Of a stretch of 64,000 bases of DNA, positions 1 to 8,187 are shown piece after piece; the first letter of the stretch is position 1; the number at the start of each line of letters is the position of its first letter. The notes beneath the pieces were generated by a model. It had not been told where the DNA came from and made no database searches. It saw only the letters and a list, made by a program, of their open reading frames with translations. Both the position numbers and the translations under genes were made by a program. This stretch comes from Methanobrevibacter sp. V74 (GTDB lineage: Archaea; Methanobacteriota; Methanobacteria; Methanobacteriales; Methanobacteriaceae), in assembly GCF_963082495.1 (NCBI RefSeq), contig NZ_CAUJAN010000001.1:186001-250000 (forward strand), written 5' to 3'.

Positions 1-111
1 GTGGCTGATGATATTAAAATCATAAAACCTCAAGTGAAAAAATCTATTAAAAAACACTCCCTTAAAAATAAATTGAAGTTGATTAAAATATTGAAACTTC
101 GATTAGGTTAA
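1..111 (+). CDS. C-terminal end of an unknown protein (partial)
   Basis: The first frame is open from base 1 to a TAA at 109-111, giving 36 residues that are very rich in lysine and isoleucine/leucine. The GTG at base 1 could be a start or just a codon of a gene that begins before the window. A short basic tail like this is not enough to name a family. It stops about 40 bases before an insertion-sequence remnant. Confidence 0.35.
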   Translation: MADDIKIIKPQVKKSIKKHSLKNKLKLIKILKLRLG

Positions 112-148
112 GTTTAACTTAACCTCAATTTTCCTTTTTTTAATTTTA

Positions 149-172
149 GAGTGTCCACCTAAATTGATTTTT
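149..172 (+). repeat. Left terminal inverted repeat of the insertion sequence
   Basis: These 24 bases match the reverse complement of 913-936 exactly. A partial inner copy (TTTTTAGGTGTGG) follows at about 193-205. Confidence 0.85.
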
Positions 173-308
173 AATTTTTGGTCAAAAAATTTTTAGGTGT
201 GGATTTTACTTATTTTTTTATTTTTCTTTAAATTTTAATTTAACTTGTTTTTAGATGGTTAAGTTTATATACTTTGCTGTACCTATTTATTATTAAGTAT
301 AAGTAGAT

Positions 309-903
309 ATGGTATTATTATTTATACTTAAAAGAACGCATGACACGAATCAATTAAAATTAGGTATTGAAACATTAGATTTTAATGCTCCAAAAGATCA
401 TATTTCGCGTTTGTCTTGAATTTATTGAAGAAATTTTTCCACTTTTGGAAATCAAAGATCCTAAGAAAAAGAGAGGAAAGGAATTTATTCCTTTAGATTA
501 AATGTTAAAATTACTTGTTTATGCAAAAACATAACATATTGACTCTGCAGTAGTAATTGTAGACATGACAAGGTATTATGGCATTTATAAGTATGTTTCA
601 GATGATGTTAAACCATCAAAATGTTCAATTCAAAGGTATAGTCGTGAATATGGGCAATATTTTGAAGTATTATTGTAAATGATCTTGAAAAAATCCTTTG
701 ATGATGGATTAACTGATCCTAATCATGTTGCTATTGATGGAACTATCAAAAAAGCATATAATTCCAACAACTATCCAATCACAAAAAAAGAAACACTAAT
801 ATGCGCCGATTACTACGAAAGAGGAATTATAAGCAAAAAAACCATTGAAAAACTCAATAAAAAACCAATTACAACTCAAAATAACAATATTCTAAAAAAA
901 TAA
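309..903 (+). pseudogene. Transposase remnant, N-terminal part only, several in-frame stops
   Basis: Joined across stops, the plus strand reads as one protein: an N-terminal piece with LKRTHDTNQLKLGIETLDF, then EEIFPLLEIKDPKKKRGKEF, then VDMTRYYGIYKYVSDDVKPS and REYGQYFEVLL, and finally an open stretch from 679 with DPNHVAIDGTIKKAYNSNN. From memory this resembles transposases common in Methanobrevibacter genomes. The DGT step probably belongs to the start of the DDE catalytic domain. Stops at 417-419, about 500 and 532, and before 679, plus loss of the C-terminal half, make it non-functional. A TATA-like stretch (GTTTATATAC) lies upstream near 262. Confidence 0.75.
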
Positions 904-912
904 ATTATCCAA

Positions 913-936
913 AAAAATCAATTTAGGTGGACACTC
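913..936 (-). repeat. Right terminal inverted repeat of the insertion sequence
   Basis: Exact reverse complement of 149-172. It ends in GGACACTC. Confidence 0.85.
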
Positions 937-971
937 AATAAAATAATTTTCTAAAACACTATATTTTTTTA

Positions 972-1922
972 TCATATTTTATTCAGGTAATTGCAAGTAT
1001 GGTCTGAAGAAAATATATTTCCATCTTTTAAAGCTTGGCTTCTACAACCTCCACATTTACATTTATATAAACATTCATTACAAAATCCAGTTCTTTTATA
1101 TCTTAGATTTTCCATTAAATTGGAATTCCAAATTTCATTAAAATCATCTTTTAAAATATTACCTATTGTTATGGGCAGATTGCTACATGGTAAAATATCT
1201 CCATTATATTTGACAGAAATGAGAGATTTTCCAACTTCACAACCTATTGCTTTTTTGTCCCAAAGAATCCATTGAGGATAAAACATGAAAACTTTTATTG
1301 ATGGCTTTTGAGTTGTTAGATATTCATGAACATTATTTAAAAAGGTTTCTGTTTCTAAAGAGTTTAACATCAAATTTCTTAAATTTTTTCCTCTTCCACT
1401 TGGATTTAATGCTTCAAAAGTAATAGAATCTAATTTTAAATTTTCTGCCATATGAATTAAATTAATAAAATCATTTGCATTGTTTTTACTTACACAAACA
1501 CCCATATCAACAGATATATTTTGATCTTTAACAATTTTCATGGCATTTAATGCATCATAATATGAATTGTCTCTAAATTTGTTATGAATATTAGCATTTG
1601 TTGATTCAAAACTTATGCTCATTCCATCAATACCAATTTTTGATAAGTATTTTGCTTTTTTTTTATTTATTAAAGATCCATTTGTTAATATTGTTGTTTT
1701 AAAGTATTTTTTTGATTCTTTGAGTATATCGAATATGTCTGGTCTTAAAAAAGGTTCTCCACCACTAATTATAAGTTTATCAATATTTAATTCATTTAAA
1801 GATTTAATAACTTCTAAAATTGTATTTAAGGATTCAAAATTATTGTAATATTTCATTGAGTCCATATAACAATAAGAACAATTTAAATTACAGTATTCAG
1901 TGACTCTCATTACACATTTCAT
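972..1922 (-). CDS. Radical SAM/SPASM enzyme, probable peptide maturase (second of a pair)
   Basis: Radical SAM enzyme of about 316 residues. The N-terminus has the CxxxCxxC iron-sulfur motif (CNLNCSYC) and the SGGEPF SAM-binding motif. The C-terminus has a cysteine-rich SPASM region (CNECLYKCKCGGC), which in this superfamily usually binds extra Fe-S clusters and is typical of enzymes that modify ribosomal peptides. The start chosen at 1922 gives MKCVMRVTEYC and overlaps the end of the preceding radical SAM gene by 26 bp, suggesting translational coupling. An ATG upstream at 1949 and a second one at 1910 are alternatives. The substrate is inferred to be the 15-residue peptide encoded at the head of the operon; a metabolite substrate cannot be excluded. 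Confidence 0.85.
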   Translation of the reverse strand: MKCVMRVTEYCNLNCSYCYMDSMKYYNNFESLNTILEVIKSLNELNIDKLIISGGEPFLRPDIFDILKESKKYFKTTILTNGSLINKKKAKYLSKIGIDGMSISFESTNANIHNKFRDNSYYDALNAMKIVKDQNISVDMGVCVSKNNANDFINLIHMAENLKLDSITFEALNPSGRGKNLRNLMLNSLETETFLNNVHEYLTTQKPSIKVFMFYPQWILWDKKAIGCEVGKSLISVKYNGDILPCSNLPITIGNILKDDFNEIWNSNLMENLRYKRTGFCNECLYKCKCGGCRSQALKDGNIFSSDHTCNYLNKI

Positions 1923-2904
1923 CTTTAAACATCCAGCACTGAGGATCATTTCCTAAATAAAAACCATTTGAATGTGCAGCTCCTCTGCATCCTCCACAAA
2001 GATATTTATAAATGCAATTCATACAATTTTTTATTAAGTCCCTATTTCTTAAATTTTTAAAAATGACTGAATTTTCCCAAATTTCTTCCAAAGTCATTTT
2101 ATTTAAATTTCCAGAATTGACTTGTAGTCTTGGACAAGAAAAAACAGATAAATCTTGATTAATACATAATGCAGATATTCCTGCTGTACATCCACCACAA
2201 ACATGGTTTTTATCTAAGAAATTATCTAAATTTTCACTAAAAATTAACCATAAAGGGTCATTTGATTCAACATTTAATCCAGTTTCTAGAGAATAAGATT
2301 TCATTAAATTGAATACATTTAGCATATCCTCAAATGATAATATATTTGAGTTGTCCGATTTGTTTATTGGAGTAATTCTTTCTATTATGCATCTATCTAC
2401 ATCGTTTTCCAATGCTAAATTTAAATAATTTTTTACATCATCATAATTACTTTTCATCAATGTCATTCTTAATGAAGTATAAATATCATTTTTTTTCAAA
2501 TTTTTTATTGCTTCAATTGATTTATCAAAAGTTCCAGATCCTCTAATTAAATCATTAATTTCTTTACAAGATCCATCTACACTAATTGTTACATCAACAT
2601 TATATTTTTTCAGTTCTTTAATTGTATTTTCTGTTATTAGTGTCCCATTTGAAGTAATGTGGTTAGTTAATGACAGATTATTAGAATATTCTAAAATTTT
2701 AAATATTTCCGAATGTAGTAAGGGTTCCCCACCACTGAATATTACATTTTTTGTTCCTAAATCTTTTGCTTGATTTAATATTTCTTTAACTTTTTCTAAT
2801 GATAAATCACCATATTTTGAATATTTACTAGCATAACAATAACTACAATTTAGATTGCATCGACCAGTTATGTGAAATACTAATAAAAAAGGAGTAAATT
2901 CCAT
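1897..2904 (-). CDS. Radical SAM/SPASM enzyme, probable peptide maturase (first of a pair)
   Basis: Radical SAM enzyme of about 335 residues with CNLNCSYC near residue 16, SGGEPL for SAM binding, and a C-terminal SPASM domain (CGGCTAG, then CMNCIYKYLCGGC and a last Cys in NDPQC). The start at 2904 is preferred because AAGGTGATAAC stands just before the ATG; a longer reading frame from 2973 would run back through the hairpin and lacks such a site. It has the same design as the gene after it, so two steps of modification or two related products are possible. The order is peptide ORF, 9-bp hairpin, this gene, second enzyme, all on one strand. Confidence 0.87.
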   Translation of the reverse strand: MEFTPFLLVFHITGRCNLNCSYCYASKYSKYGDLSLEKVKEILNQAKDLGTKNVIFSGGEPLLHSEIFKILEYSNNLSLTNHITSNGTLITENTIKELKKYNVDVTISVDGSCKEINDLIRGSGTFDKSIEAIKNLKKNDIYTSLRMTLMKSNYDDVKNYLNLALENDVDRCIIERITPINKSDNSNILSFEDMLNVFNLMKSYSLETGLNVESNDPLWLIFSENLDNFLDKNHVCGGCTAGISALCINQDLSVFSCPRLQVNSGNLNKMTLEEIWENSVIFKNLRNRDLIKNCMNCIYKYLCGGCRGAAHSNGFYLGNDPQCWMFKDEMCNESH

Positions 2905-2919
2905 GTTATCACCTTGTAT

Positions 2920-2948
2920 TTGTGGGGCAAATAAGTTTAGCCCCACAA
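2920..2948 (-). promoter_or_regulatory. GC-rich hairpin between the peptide ORF and the radical SAM genes
   Basis: TTGTGGGGC and GCCCCACAA form a perfect 9-bp stem with an 11-base loop, by far the most GC-rich structure in this stretch. It begins 7 bases after the stop of the 15-codon ORF and ends just before the ribosome site of the first radical SAM gene. It has no following U tract. In peptide-maturase operons such hairpins often let the precursor mRNA be more abundant than the enzyme mRNA; that role is inferred here. Confidence 0.75.
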
Positions 2949-2954
2949 TTTTTT

Positions 2955-3002
2955 TTAGTGGTTGTGTTTGCAACCTAACATCAAAAATTCTTCATAACTC
3001 AT
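2955..3002 (-). CDS. Candidate RiPP precursor peptide, 15 residues, Cys/His-rich end
   Basis: A 16-codon ORF encodes MSYEEFLMLGCKHNH. It has one of the best ribosome sites in the region (AGGTGATAAATT then ATG). The peptide has an acidic, hydrophobic front (SYEEFLML) that could be a recognition segment, and a Gly-Cys-Lys-His-Asn-His end with one cysteine and two histidines that could be modified or bind metal. It is too short for normal gene callers. Position at the head of a two-gene radical SAM/SPASM operon, followed by a hairpin, is the classical layout of a small ribosomally made, modified peptide. It could instead be a leader peptide that controls the operon. No protease or dedicated exporter lies on the same strand; two ABC proteins lie in the divergent cluster. 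Confidence 0.6.
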   Translation of the reverse strand: MSYEEFLMLGCKHNH

Positions 3003-3777
3003 AATTTATCACCTGTTTTTGTTTTCACAATTAATATTAATATTACTAATTAGTAATAACTAATTAATAAAAAATTAATTGTTATTAATACAATTGTATA
3101 TTTTAGTATATAATGTTTTTCATTGTATTACTTAATTTAATAATAATTATTATTTATTTGTATTATATTAATTTTTTGATAAATTAGTGGCTTTTTATTC
3201 ATTTTATTTAATTAACTTCATTAAAGATAGATGGATTTAAAATAAGGATAGTTTAATACAATCATGATTTTTAAATGAAGGTTGTCATATTTTTTAGGAA
3301 GTTAGAAAAAATATTTTTTTTAACCTTGTAGAAACTTACTTTAAAATAGTTGTATTGCTCTTTAAATATTATATAACACCTCTTTGAGTTTTGTTTCTTT
3401 ATTTTGGAGTTTTGTGTTTTGGCTATAGTTTCCTTCGTTTAATCTCCTTTTTATTACATATATTACGCTTTCTACATTCATAAATTATTAAAAAATTCAA
3501 TAAAAAAACTAATATATTGAACATATCTTGTGCATATATTTTAAAATAACTAAATTTTTTTTAAAGTATCTATTTTTGGCATGAAAATATTTAAATAGTA
3601 CTTAAATTATAGTAATAATATTAGTTAAAACTATATTAATTAATTAATACTTTTTTAATTATTAATAATAATTAAATGGTTTTGATAAAAATCTTGTTAG
3701 TATTTAGAAAATAATTCAGTTTTTTTTCTTTGATATTGCAAGTATTTTAATAAATGTTTATTAAATGGTGGAAGGAT
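3003..3777. other. AT-rich divergent intergenic region between the peptide operon and the ECF-terpenoid cluster
   Basis: About 775 bases with no convincing ORF. On the peptide side, minus-strand AT-rich TATA-like stretches (ATTATATAC near 3105-3113, AAATATACA near 3092-3100) precede the tiny ORF. On the cluster side, boxes such as AAATATTTAAAT near 3586 and ACTATATTAATTAA near 3629 are candidates. A perfect 16-bp palindrome lies at 3042-3057, and related TAGTAATA motifs occur near both promoters. The middle (3240-3480) shows nothing I recognise. Confidence 0.6.
3042..3057. promoter_or_regulatory. Perfect palindrome upstream of the peptide ORF, candidate operator
   Basis: ATTACTAATTAGTAAT is its own reverse complement over 16 bases. 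It overlaps a second arm pair (TTAGT-AATA-ACTAA, 3050-3063). It stands about 40-60 bases before the peptide start, where the transcription start would be expected. A similar string (TAGTAATAATATTAGTTA) occurs at 3610-3627 near the divergent cluster promoter. In such AT-rich DNA chance palindromes are common, so this is a weak call. Confidence 0.3.
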
Positions 3778-4323
3778 ATGAATAATGATTTAAATAGAAA
3801 TAAATTTTATTTTAGTAACAAAGAAATAACTTTGCTTGCTGCTTTTTTTGTTTTGTTGTTAGCAGATAATTTCATTTGGACATTAGGTCCAATGGTAGGT
3901 AATGTTATTTATGGTGTAGTTGAAGGAGTGATTTTAATAGTGGCTGCTATTGTTGTTGGTAAAAAATATACTATGGTAACATTAGGCTTTGTTAGGACTT
4001 TAGCAGAATTTATTATAGCTGGAGCATTTGTTGGAAGTTTAACAGCATTTTCATATATTATTTGTGCTATAATTTTAGAAGTTATTTTGTTAACTTCAGA
4101 TTCATATGGTGAAAGTTTAAAAACAAATATTATAGGCACGGCAATTTATGGTATAGTAAGTAGAATTGTTTTTTTAGGAATTAGTATGATTTTTTATGGG
4201 ATGGTTTTACCTAATTCATTACTTGCATTCATGGTCATCGTTCCAACTATTTCATTCACAATAGGTGGTTTGATTGGAACTTCTTTTGGTAAACGTGTTA
4301 AAACAATATTGTTTTCAATTTAG
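3778..4323 (+). CDS. ECF transporter S component (substrate-binding membrane subunit), copy 1
   Basis: Small hydrophobic protein of 181 residues with about five to six predicted membrane segments and the conserved start NKFYFSNKEI, shared with the protein at 6830. The start at 3778 is preferred over the ATG at 3754 because GGTGGAAGGAT stands directly before it. The presence of EcfT and a double EcfA downstream makes it very likely an S component, the membrane protein that binds the small ligand of an ECF importer. It resembles the group often called Trep_Strep or MptD-like, which commonly sits next to ecfT, ecfA and two ABC half-transporters; this family placement is from memory. The ligand is unknown. 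Confidence 0.75.
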   Translation: MNNDLNRNKFYFSNKEITLLAAFFVLLLADNFIWTLGPMVGNVIYGVVEGVILIVAAIVVGKKYTMVTLGFVRTLAEFIIAGAFVGSLTAFSYIICAIILEVILLTSDSYGESLKTNIIGTAIYGIVSRIVFLGISMIFYGMVLPNSLLAFMVIVPTISFTIGGLIGTSFGKRVKTILFSI

Positions 4324-4331
4324 GTGATTTA

Positions 4332-5177
4332 ATGGGCAGTATAGTTATTAAATTAAAGAATCTTATTTCAATTCCACGCCCACATTTATTTGTAATTCCC
4401 GCAGCAGTTGGTATTTGTGGATATGTTTTATCTTCATCAAAAGTTGATTTGTTTGGAATAATATTTAGCATACTTATACCCATTTTAATATGGTCTGGGG
4501 GTCAAACATTCAATGATTTTTATGATGCAGATTTTGATAAGGTTTATCATCCTGAATGGCCTATTCCATCTGGCAATATAACAAAAAAAACAGCTTTGGT
4601 ATATGGTTCTTTATTTTATGCTTTGGGAATTATATGTTCATTGGGGTTTAATATTTATTGTACGATAGTCACTTTGTTTATAATATTTTTTTCATTTATT
4701 TATAGCAAGCTTAAAAGAAAAGGAATATATGGTAATATTTGCTTTGGTATTTGTGTTTCATTATGTTTACTAATAGGTTCAACAATCGCAAAAAATACTA
4801 CATTCATGATTTTTTACATAATGTTAATATCTATTTTGATTCATATGTCTGATAATATTATAGGGACTTTTGCTGATATGGATGTTGATAAAAAATTAGG
4901 TTTCAATACATTACCTATTGAATTTGGGATAAAGAAATCTGCAAGGATTTGTCTTTTATTTATTATAATTTCTTTTATCATGACATTAATACTGTCAGGG
5001 TTTACATTAAATTATTTTTTACCTTTAGCGATTATTGCATTTATTTCAATTTTTTGGAGTTCATTGATGGTGTATTCTAATCCTAGAAAATTCACTAAAA
5101 TTAGTGGCTTTTGGATTGTTTATTCTTTTTTCATGGGTGAAATATTATTTTACATGTCCTTTTTGGTAGGAGGATGA
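4332..5177 (+). CDS. UbiA-family membrane prenyltransferase
   Basis: A 281-residue multi-pass membrane protein with both aspartate-rich motifs of the UbiA superfamily: N61-D62-x-x-D65-x-x-x-D69 (NDFYDADFD), followed by the PIPSG element, and D182-M-D-V-D186 followed by GFNTLPI. These motifs bind the Mg-diphosphate of a prenyl donor. UbiA enzymes attach prenyl chains to aromatic or polar acceptors; some members are terpene cyclases. Start has GGTGATTTA before ATG, 8 bases after the S component stop, and the next gene begins 6 bases after its stop. The expected Arg of NPxRPIPSG is a Trp here (HPEWPIPSG). Genome-wide archaeal lipid UbiA enzymes exist, but location beside a cyclase and importer points to a specialised product. 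Confidence 0.88.
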   Translation: MGSIVIKLKNLISIPRPHLFVIPAAVGICGYVLSSSKVDLFGIIFSILIPILIWSGGQTFNDFYDADFDKVYHPEWPIPSGNITKKTALVYGSLFYALGIICSLGFNIYCTIVTLFIIFFSFIYSKLKRKGIYGNICFGICVSLCLLIGSTIAKNTTFMIFYIMLISILIHMSDNIIGTFADMDVDKKLGFNTLPIEFGIKKSARICLLFIIISFIMTLILSGFTLNYFLPLAIIAFISIFWSSLMVYSNPRKFTKISGFWIVYSFFMGEILFYMSFLVGG

Positions 5178-5183
5178 TTATTC

Positions 5184-6737
5184 ATGCATAAAAAAGTTGA
5201 AAATTCTTTAAATAATGGGTTGGAATATTTAATTTCCCAACAAAAAGAGAATAAATATTGGAATTATGGTTTTAAATCTTGTAGTTTTGCCACTGCAATA
5301 GCTTCTATTGTTTTTCAGGAATATGGGCGGAAAAAAGAATCAAAAAAAGCTATTAATTGGCTTTTAGAAAATCAGAATGATGATGGTGGTTGGGGTGATA
5401 TAAAGGGAGGTCCTAGTGAAAAAAACTCTACTTTGTGTAGTTTAGCAACCTTTAAGTTAAATAATTATTATGAATCGAATTTAGATTATTTACTCAAATA
5501 TTTTTTAAATTATGATGTATCTCCTCAAACATTATGTTATTTAGCTTATGTGGGGTTGATTAATTGGGATGATGTTAAAATTCCTAAATTATGCATGATG
5601 TCAAATCCTATTTTATTTAATGAAACGGAGTTTAAATTAGATGAACCAATGGTTTTCATTGAAAGATTCACATCAACAGCAGTAAGCCTTTTAAAAACTT
5701 TAAATTCAAGTGATGATTGTGAATTGGCTTTTGTCAAAAATGCTTTTGATAATATTTTTAAATTTCAGGCTTTTAATGGGTGTTGGTTTGGTTATACTCA
5801 TATTACTGCTTTGATATTATTAGCCATGACAAATTTTAATTTTGATTGTAAAATTAATTCTTTAAATTGGATTTTGAATATGCAAAATGATGATGGGGGT
5901 GTGTCTATATCTGAGGGATTACCTATACATGACACAGCTTTAAGTTTAATAACCTTAAAAAATGGGGGTTTAGATATTAACAAATATGTTAATTCTAAAA
6001 AATGGATTTTAAATTCTCAAAAAACTAATGGGGCATGGGGTTGGATACCTGATTACTCACCAGTTGATTCTGATGATACTGCTCTTTGTTGTTTGGCTCT
6101 TGATTTATATAATAATTCCAATGACATTTTTGCTGCGAGGTATAATGCTATTAAATGGTTGAAATTAAGGCAAGTGGATGATGGGGGAATTGCTACTTTT
6201 CCAGTTGATTATGATGGATATGTTCCTGGTGGGGAAATCACGACATTGAGTGTCACATCTAGAACTCTTAAAACTTTTATTTCAATGAATGATTTAGATG
6301 AATCAAAAAAAGCAGAAAAATATTTGTCGAATAAAGTTTTTAATAAATTTTCATTGAACGATTGGTTTTTTGGATATTACTCTTTATCTTTGGCTATTGA
6401 AGTGTTAATTAAACGGGGTTTTAACGAAAAGAATTTTAAAGAAATTATGGCTTTTTTAGTTAAAAATCAGAATAAAAATGGGTCTTGGGGGGATGAATCA
6501 GATTCAAATAGTTGTGTGGAAGAAACATCTTTTGTTTTATATATTTTAATTTTGTTGGGTATGAACATTTTTGATGATGTTATAAAAAAAGGATTGGAGT
6601 TTTTGCTGAAAAATCAATTAGATGATGGTAGTTGGAAATCATCTTATTTAGGTTATATTCCTCCTGTTAGATATGATAATAAAATTTGGACAGAATATTC
6701 AGTAATAAGGTTGTTTAACTTGATTTTAGAGAGGTAA
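5184..6737 (+). CDS. Class II terpene cyclase-like protein (squalene-hopene cyclase fold repeats)
   Basis: A 517-residue soluble or membrane-associated protein with repeated QW-type motifs (QNDDGGWGD, QNDDGGVS, QKTNGAWGW, QVDDGGIA, QNKNGSWGD, QLDDGSW), the hallmark of the alpha-alpha barrel of squalene-hopene cyclases and prenyltransferase beta subunits. It also has DSDDTA at residues 295-300, matching the DxDD acid motif that protonates the substrate in class II cyclases. Its length of about 517 is nearer to bacterial class II diterpene cyclases (about 500) than to squalene-hopene cyclase (about 630). GGAGG precedes the ATG. The likely substrate is a C20 prenyl chain, free or attached by the UbiA partner; this is inference. 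Confidence 0.82.
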   Translation: MHKKVENSLNNGLEYLISQQKENKYWNYGFKSCSFATAIASIVFQEYGRKKESKKAINWLLENQNDDGGWGDIKGGPSEKNSTLCSLATFKLNNYYESNLDYLLKYFLNYDVSPQTLCYLAYVGLINWDDVKIPKLCMMSNPILFNETEFKLDEPMVFIERFTSTAVSLLKTLNSSDDCELAFVKNAFDNIFKFQAFNGCWFGYTHITALILLAMTNFNFDCKINSLNWILNMQNDDGGVSISEGLPIHDTALSLITLKNGGLDINKYVNSKKWILNSQKTNGAWGWIPDYSPVDSDDTALCCLALDLYNNSNDIFAARYNAIKWLKLRQVDDGGIATFPVDYDGYVPGGEITTLSVTSRTLKTFISMNDLDESKKAEKYLSNKVFNKFSLNDWFFGYYSLSLAIEVLIKRGFNEKNFKEIMAFLVKNQNKNGSWGDESDSNSCVEETSFVLYILILLGMNIFDDVIKKGLEFLLKNQLDDGSWKSSYLGYIPPVRYDNKIWTEYSVIRLFNLILER

Positions 6738-6829
6738 TTTTTTTTTTAAAATAATTAAATTAATATAATGCATTGAACTTTTAATTTTAATAAATTTTTG
6801 GATAATTAATAAATATTTGGGGAAACATT

Positions 6830-7381
6830 ATGAAAACTAAAAATTATGAACAAAATAATAAAAATAAGTTTTATTTTAGTAATAAAGAAATAGCTTTAAT
6901 TTCTACTTTTTTAGTAATGTTGCTTATTGGGGAATGTGTTTGGTTTGCAGGGCCTATTATAGGTATTGTGTTTCATGGAATAGTTTGGGGAATAATCTTA
7001 ACAATTGCTGCAATTATTATTAATAAGAAATACACGATTTTAGCATTGGGGGTAGCATATACATTAATTGATTTTACTTCAGCAAGTATGTATGGAGGAA
7101 CACTTTCTGCACTTAATACTTTAGTAGGGGTTTTAATTTTAGAGTATTTCCTACAAATTACTAAAGATTATGGTTCTAATTTAAAGATGGATTTATTAGG
7201 GATAATATTATTTGCATTAGTTTCAAGATCGGTTTATGTTTTTATTATGACTTGCGTGTATGGTATGAATATTCCTTTTTACTTAGCAATATTTTCTTTT
7301 ATACTGCCTCATTTATTCACTTTTCCAATTGGAACTTTGATTGGTTATAAAATGAGTAATAGAATAAAAAATGTAATATGA
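6830..7381 (+). CDS. ECF transporter S component, copy 2
   Basis: A 183-residue membrane protein clearly related to the one at 3778: both have NKFYFSNKEI near the start, a conserved G-P-I/M-x-G segment about 45 residues in, and a similar spacing of hydrophobic helices. GGGGA lies upstream of the ATG. A 92-base gap from the cyclase gene may hold an internal promoter. Two S components in one cluster usually mean two ligands sharing one energising module (EcfT plus EcfA), or a duplicated subunit with altered specificity. Placement around the UbiA-cyclase pair suggests that both belong to the same pathway. Confidence 0.75.
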   Translation: MKTKNYEQNNKNKFYFSNKEIALISTFLVMLLIGECVWFAGPIIGIVFHGIVWGIILTIAAIIINKKYTILALGVAYTLIDFTSASMYGGTLSALNTLVGVLILEYFLQITKDYGSNLKMDLLGIILFALVSRSVYVFIMTCVYGMNIPFYLAIFSFILPHLFTFPIGTLIGYKMSNRIKNVI

Positions 7382-7396
7382 AAAGGAGTTGTTCTT

Positions 7397-8185
7397 ATTA
7401 TTGAATATGTTAAATCTAATTCGTTTGTACACAGACTGGATCCTCGTTCGAAGCTTTTATTTTCGTTTTGTATTTTAGGTGCTTCTGTTATAACATATTC
7501 AATGCCTTTTTTATTTTTGTTAATAGTTATTTCATTAATAATATGGAAATTATCAGATATTCCCATTAAAAATTTCAAGCCATTTTTTCTAATGATTTTT
7601 GTTATAGTGGTAATTGGAATAATCACTCAAGCAGTTTTTTTCACTGATAAACCAGGTTATAGTGGAACTAAAACAGTTATTTTTAATTTAATGCCGTGCA
7701 ATATTCCATTTATTGGCTATTTGCCGGTTACTGTTGAAGGAATAAACTATGGTATTATTTTTTCAATGAGGATGGTTGCAATATTTATTCCCCCACTCAT
7801 TCTTCCATTTACAACACATCCTAGTGAAATTATAATGATGTTGAGGAAATTTAGATTTCCGGAATGGATGATTTTGTTGTTTACAATGGCAATACGTTTT
7901 TTACCATTGACTATTCAAAATATTTCAATTACAAGAAACGCACAAAAAATTAGGAAAGATAAAATAAACTTACGTGACTTATTGTTACTTTTAGAATCAA
8001 TTATAATCACATCACTTAGAACGGCTAAGCAAATGGCCTTAACATTGGATGTAAAATCTTTTGGGTATAGTGAAAAGAGAACATCAATGAAAAACATTAG
8101 CTTTAAGAAATTAGATTTTGTTTTTTCACTATTTTCAATTTCTATTTTTATTTTTTCAATAATGTTATATTGGGGAGGTTGGTGA
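7397..8185 (+). CDS. ecfT: EcfT, transmembrane coupling subunit of an ECF transporter (unusual ATT start)
   Basis: The family N-terminus IEYVKSNSFVHRLDPRSKLL is clearly encoded from 7397, but no ATG, GTG or TTG lies in frame between the TGA at 7379-7381 and the internal ATG at 7502. A GGAG at 7385-7388 is correctly spaced for an ATT at 7397, so I extend the gene to that codon (262 residues). The typical HRLDPR motif near the start and the AIRFLPLT and NAQKIRKDKI segments, which are the coupling-helix region of EcfT, are present. EcfT links the S components to the ATPase. A caller that begins at 7502 would lose 35 conserved residues. Confidence 0.82.
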   Translation: MIEYVKSNSFVHRLDPRSKLLFSFCILGASVITYSMPFLFLLIVISLIIWKLSDIPIKNFKPFFLMIFVIVVIGIITQAVFFTDKPGYSGTKTVIFNLMPCNIPFIGYLPVTVEGINYGIIFSMRMVAIFIPPLILPFTTHPSEIIMMLRKFRFPEWMILLFTMAIRFLPLTIQNISITRNAQKIRKDKINLRDLLLLLESIIITSLRTAKQMALTLDVKSFGYSEKRTSMKNISFKKLDFVFSLFSISIFIFSIMLYWGGW

Positions 8186-8187
8186 TA

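Larger units (their letters stand above)
149..936 (+). mobile_element. Internally deleted insertion sequence, 788 bp, with perfect 24-bp inverted ends
   Basis: The left end (149-172, starting GAGTGTCCACCTAAATTG) is repeated as an exact reverse complement at 913-936. Between the ends lies only the front part of a transposase, broken by several stop codons. An intact element of this type should be much longer, so the rest has been deleted and the element cannot move by itself. I see no clear target-site duplication: the bases outside are TTTA on the left and AATA on the right. It lies about 35 bp beyond the end of the radical SAM operon and may mark the edge of a rearrangement. Confidence 0.8.

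Noticed and set aside
679-903. Open frame of 74 codons that could be called a small protein
   Set aside because: It continues the broken transposase in protein sequence and lies inside the inverted repeats, so it is the tail of the pseudogene.
7345-7626. 93-residue minus-strand ORF over the ecfT start
   Set aside because: It lies opposite the conserved EcfT N-terminus; its residues are the mirror of a real gene.
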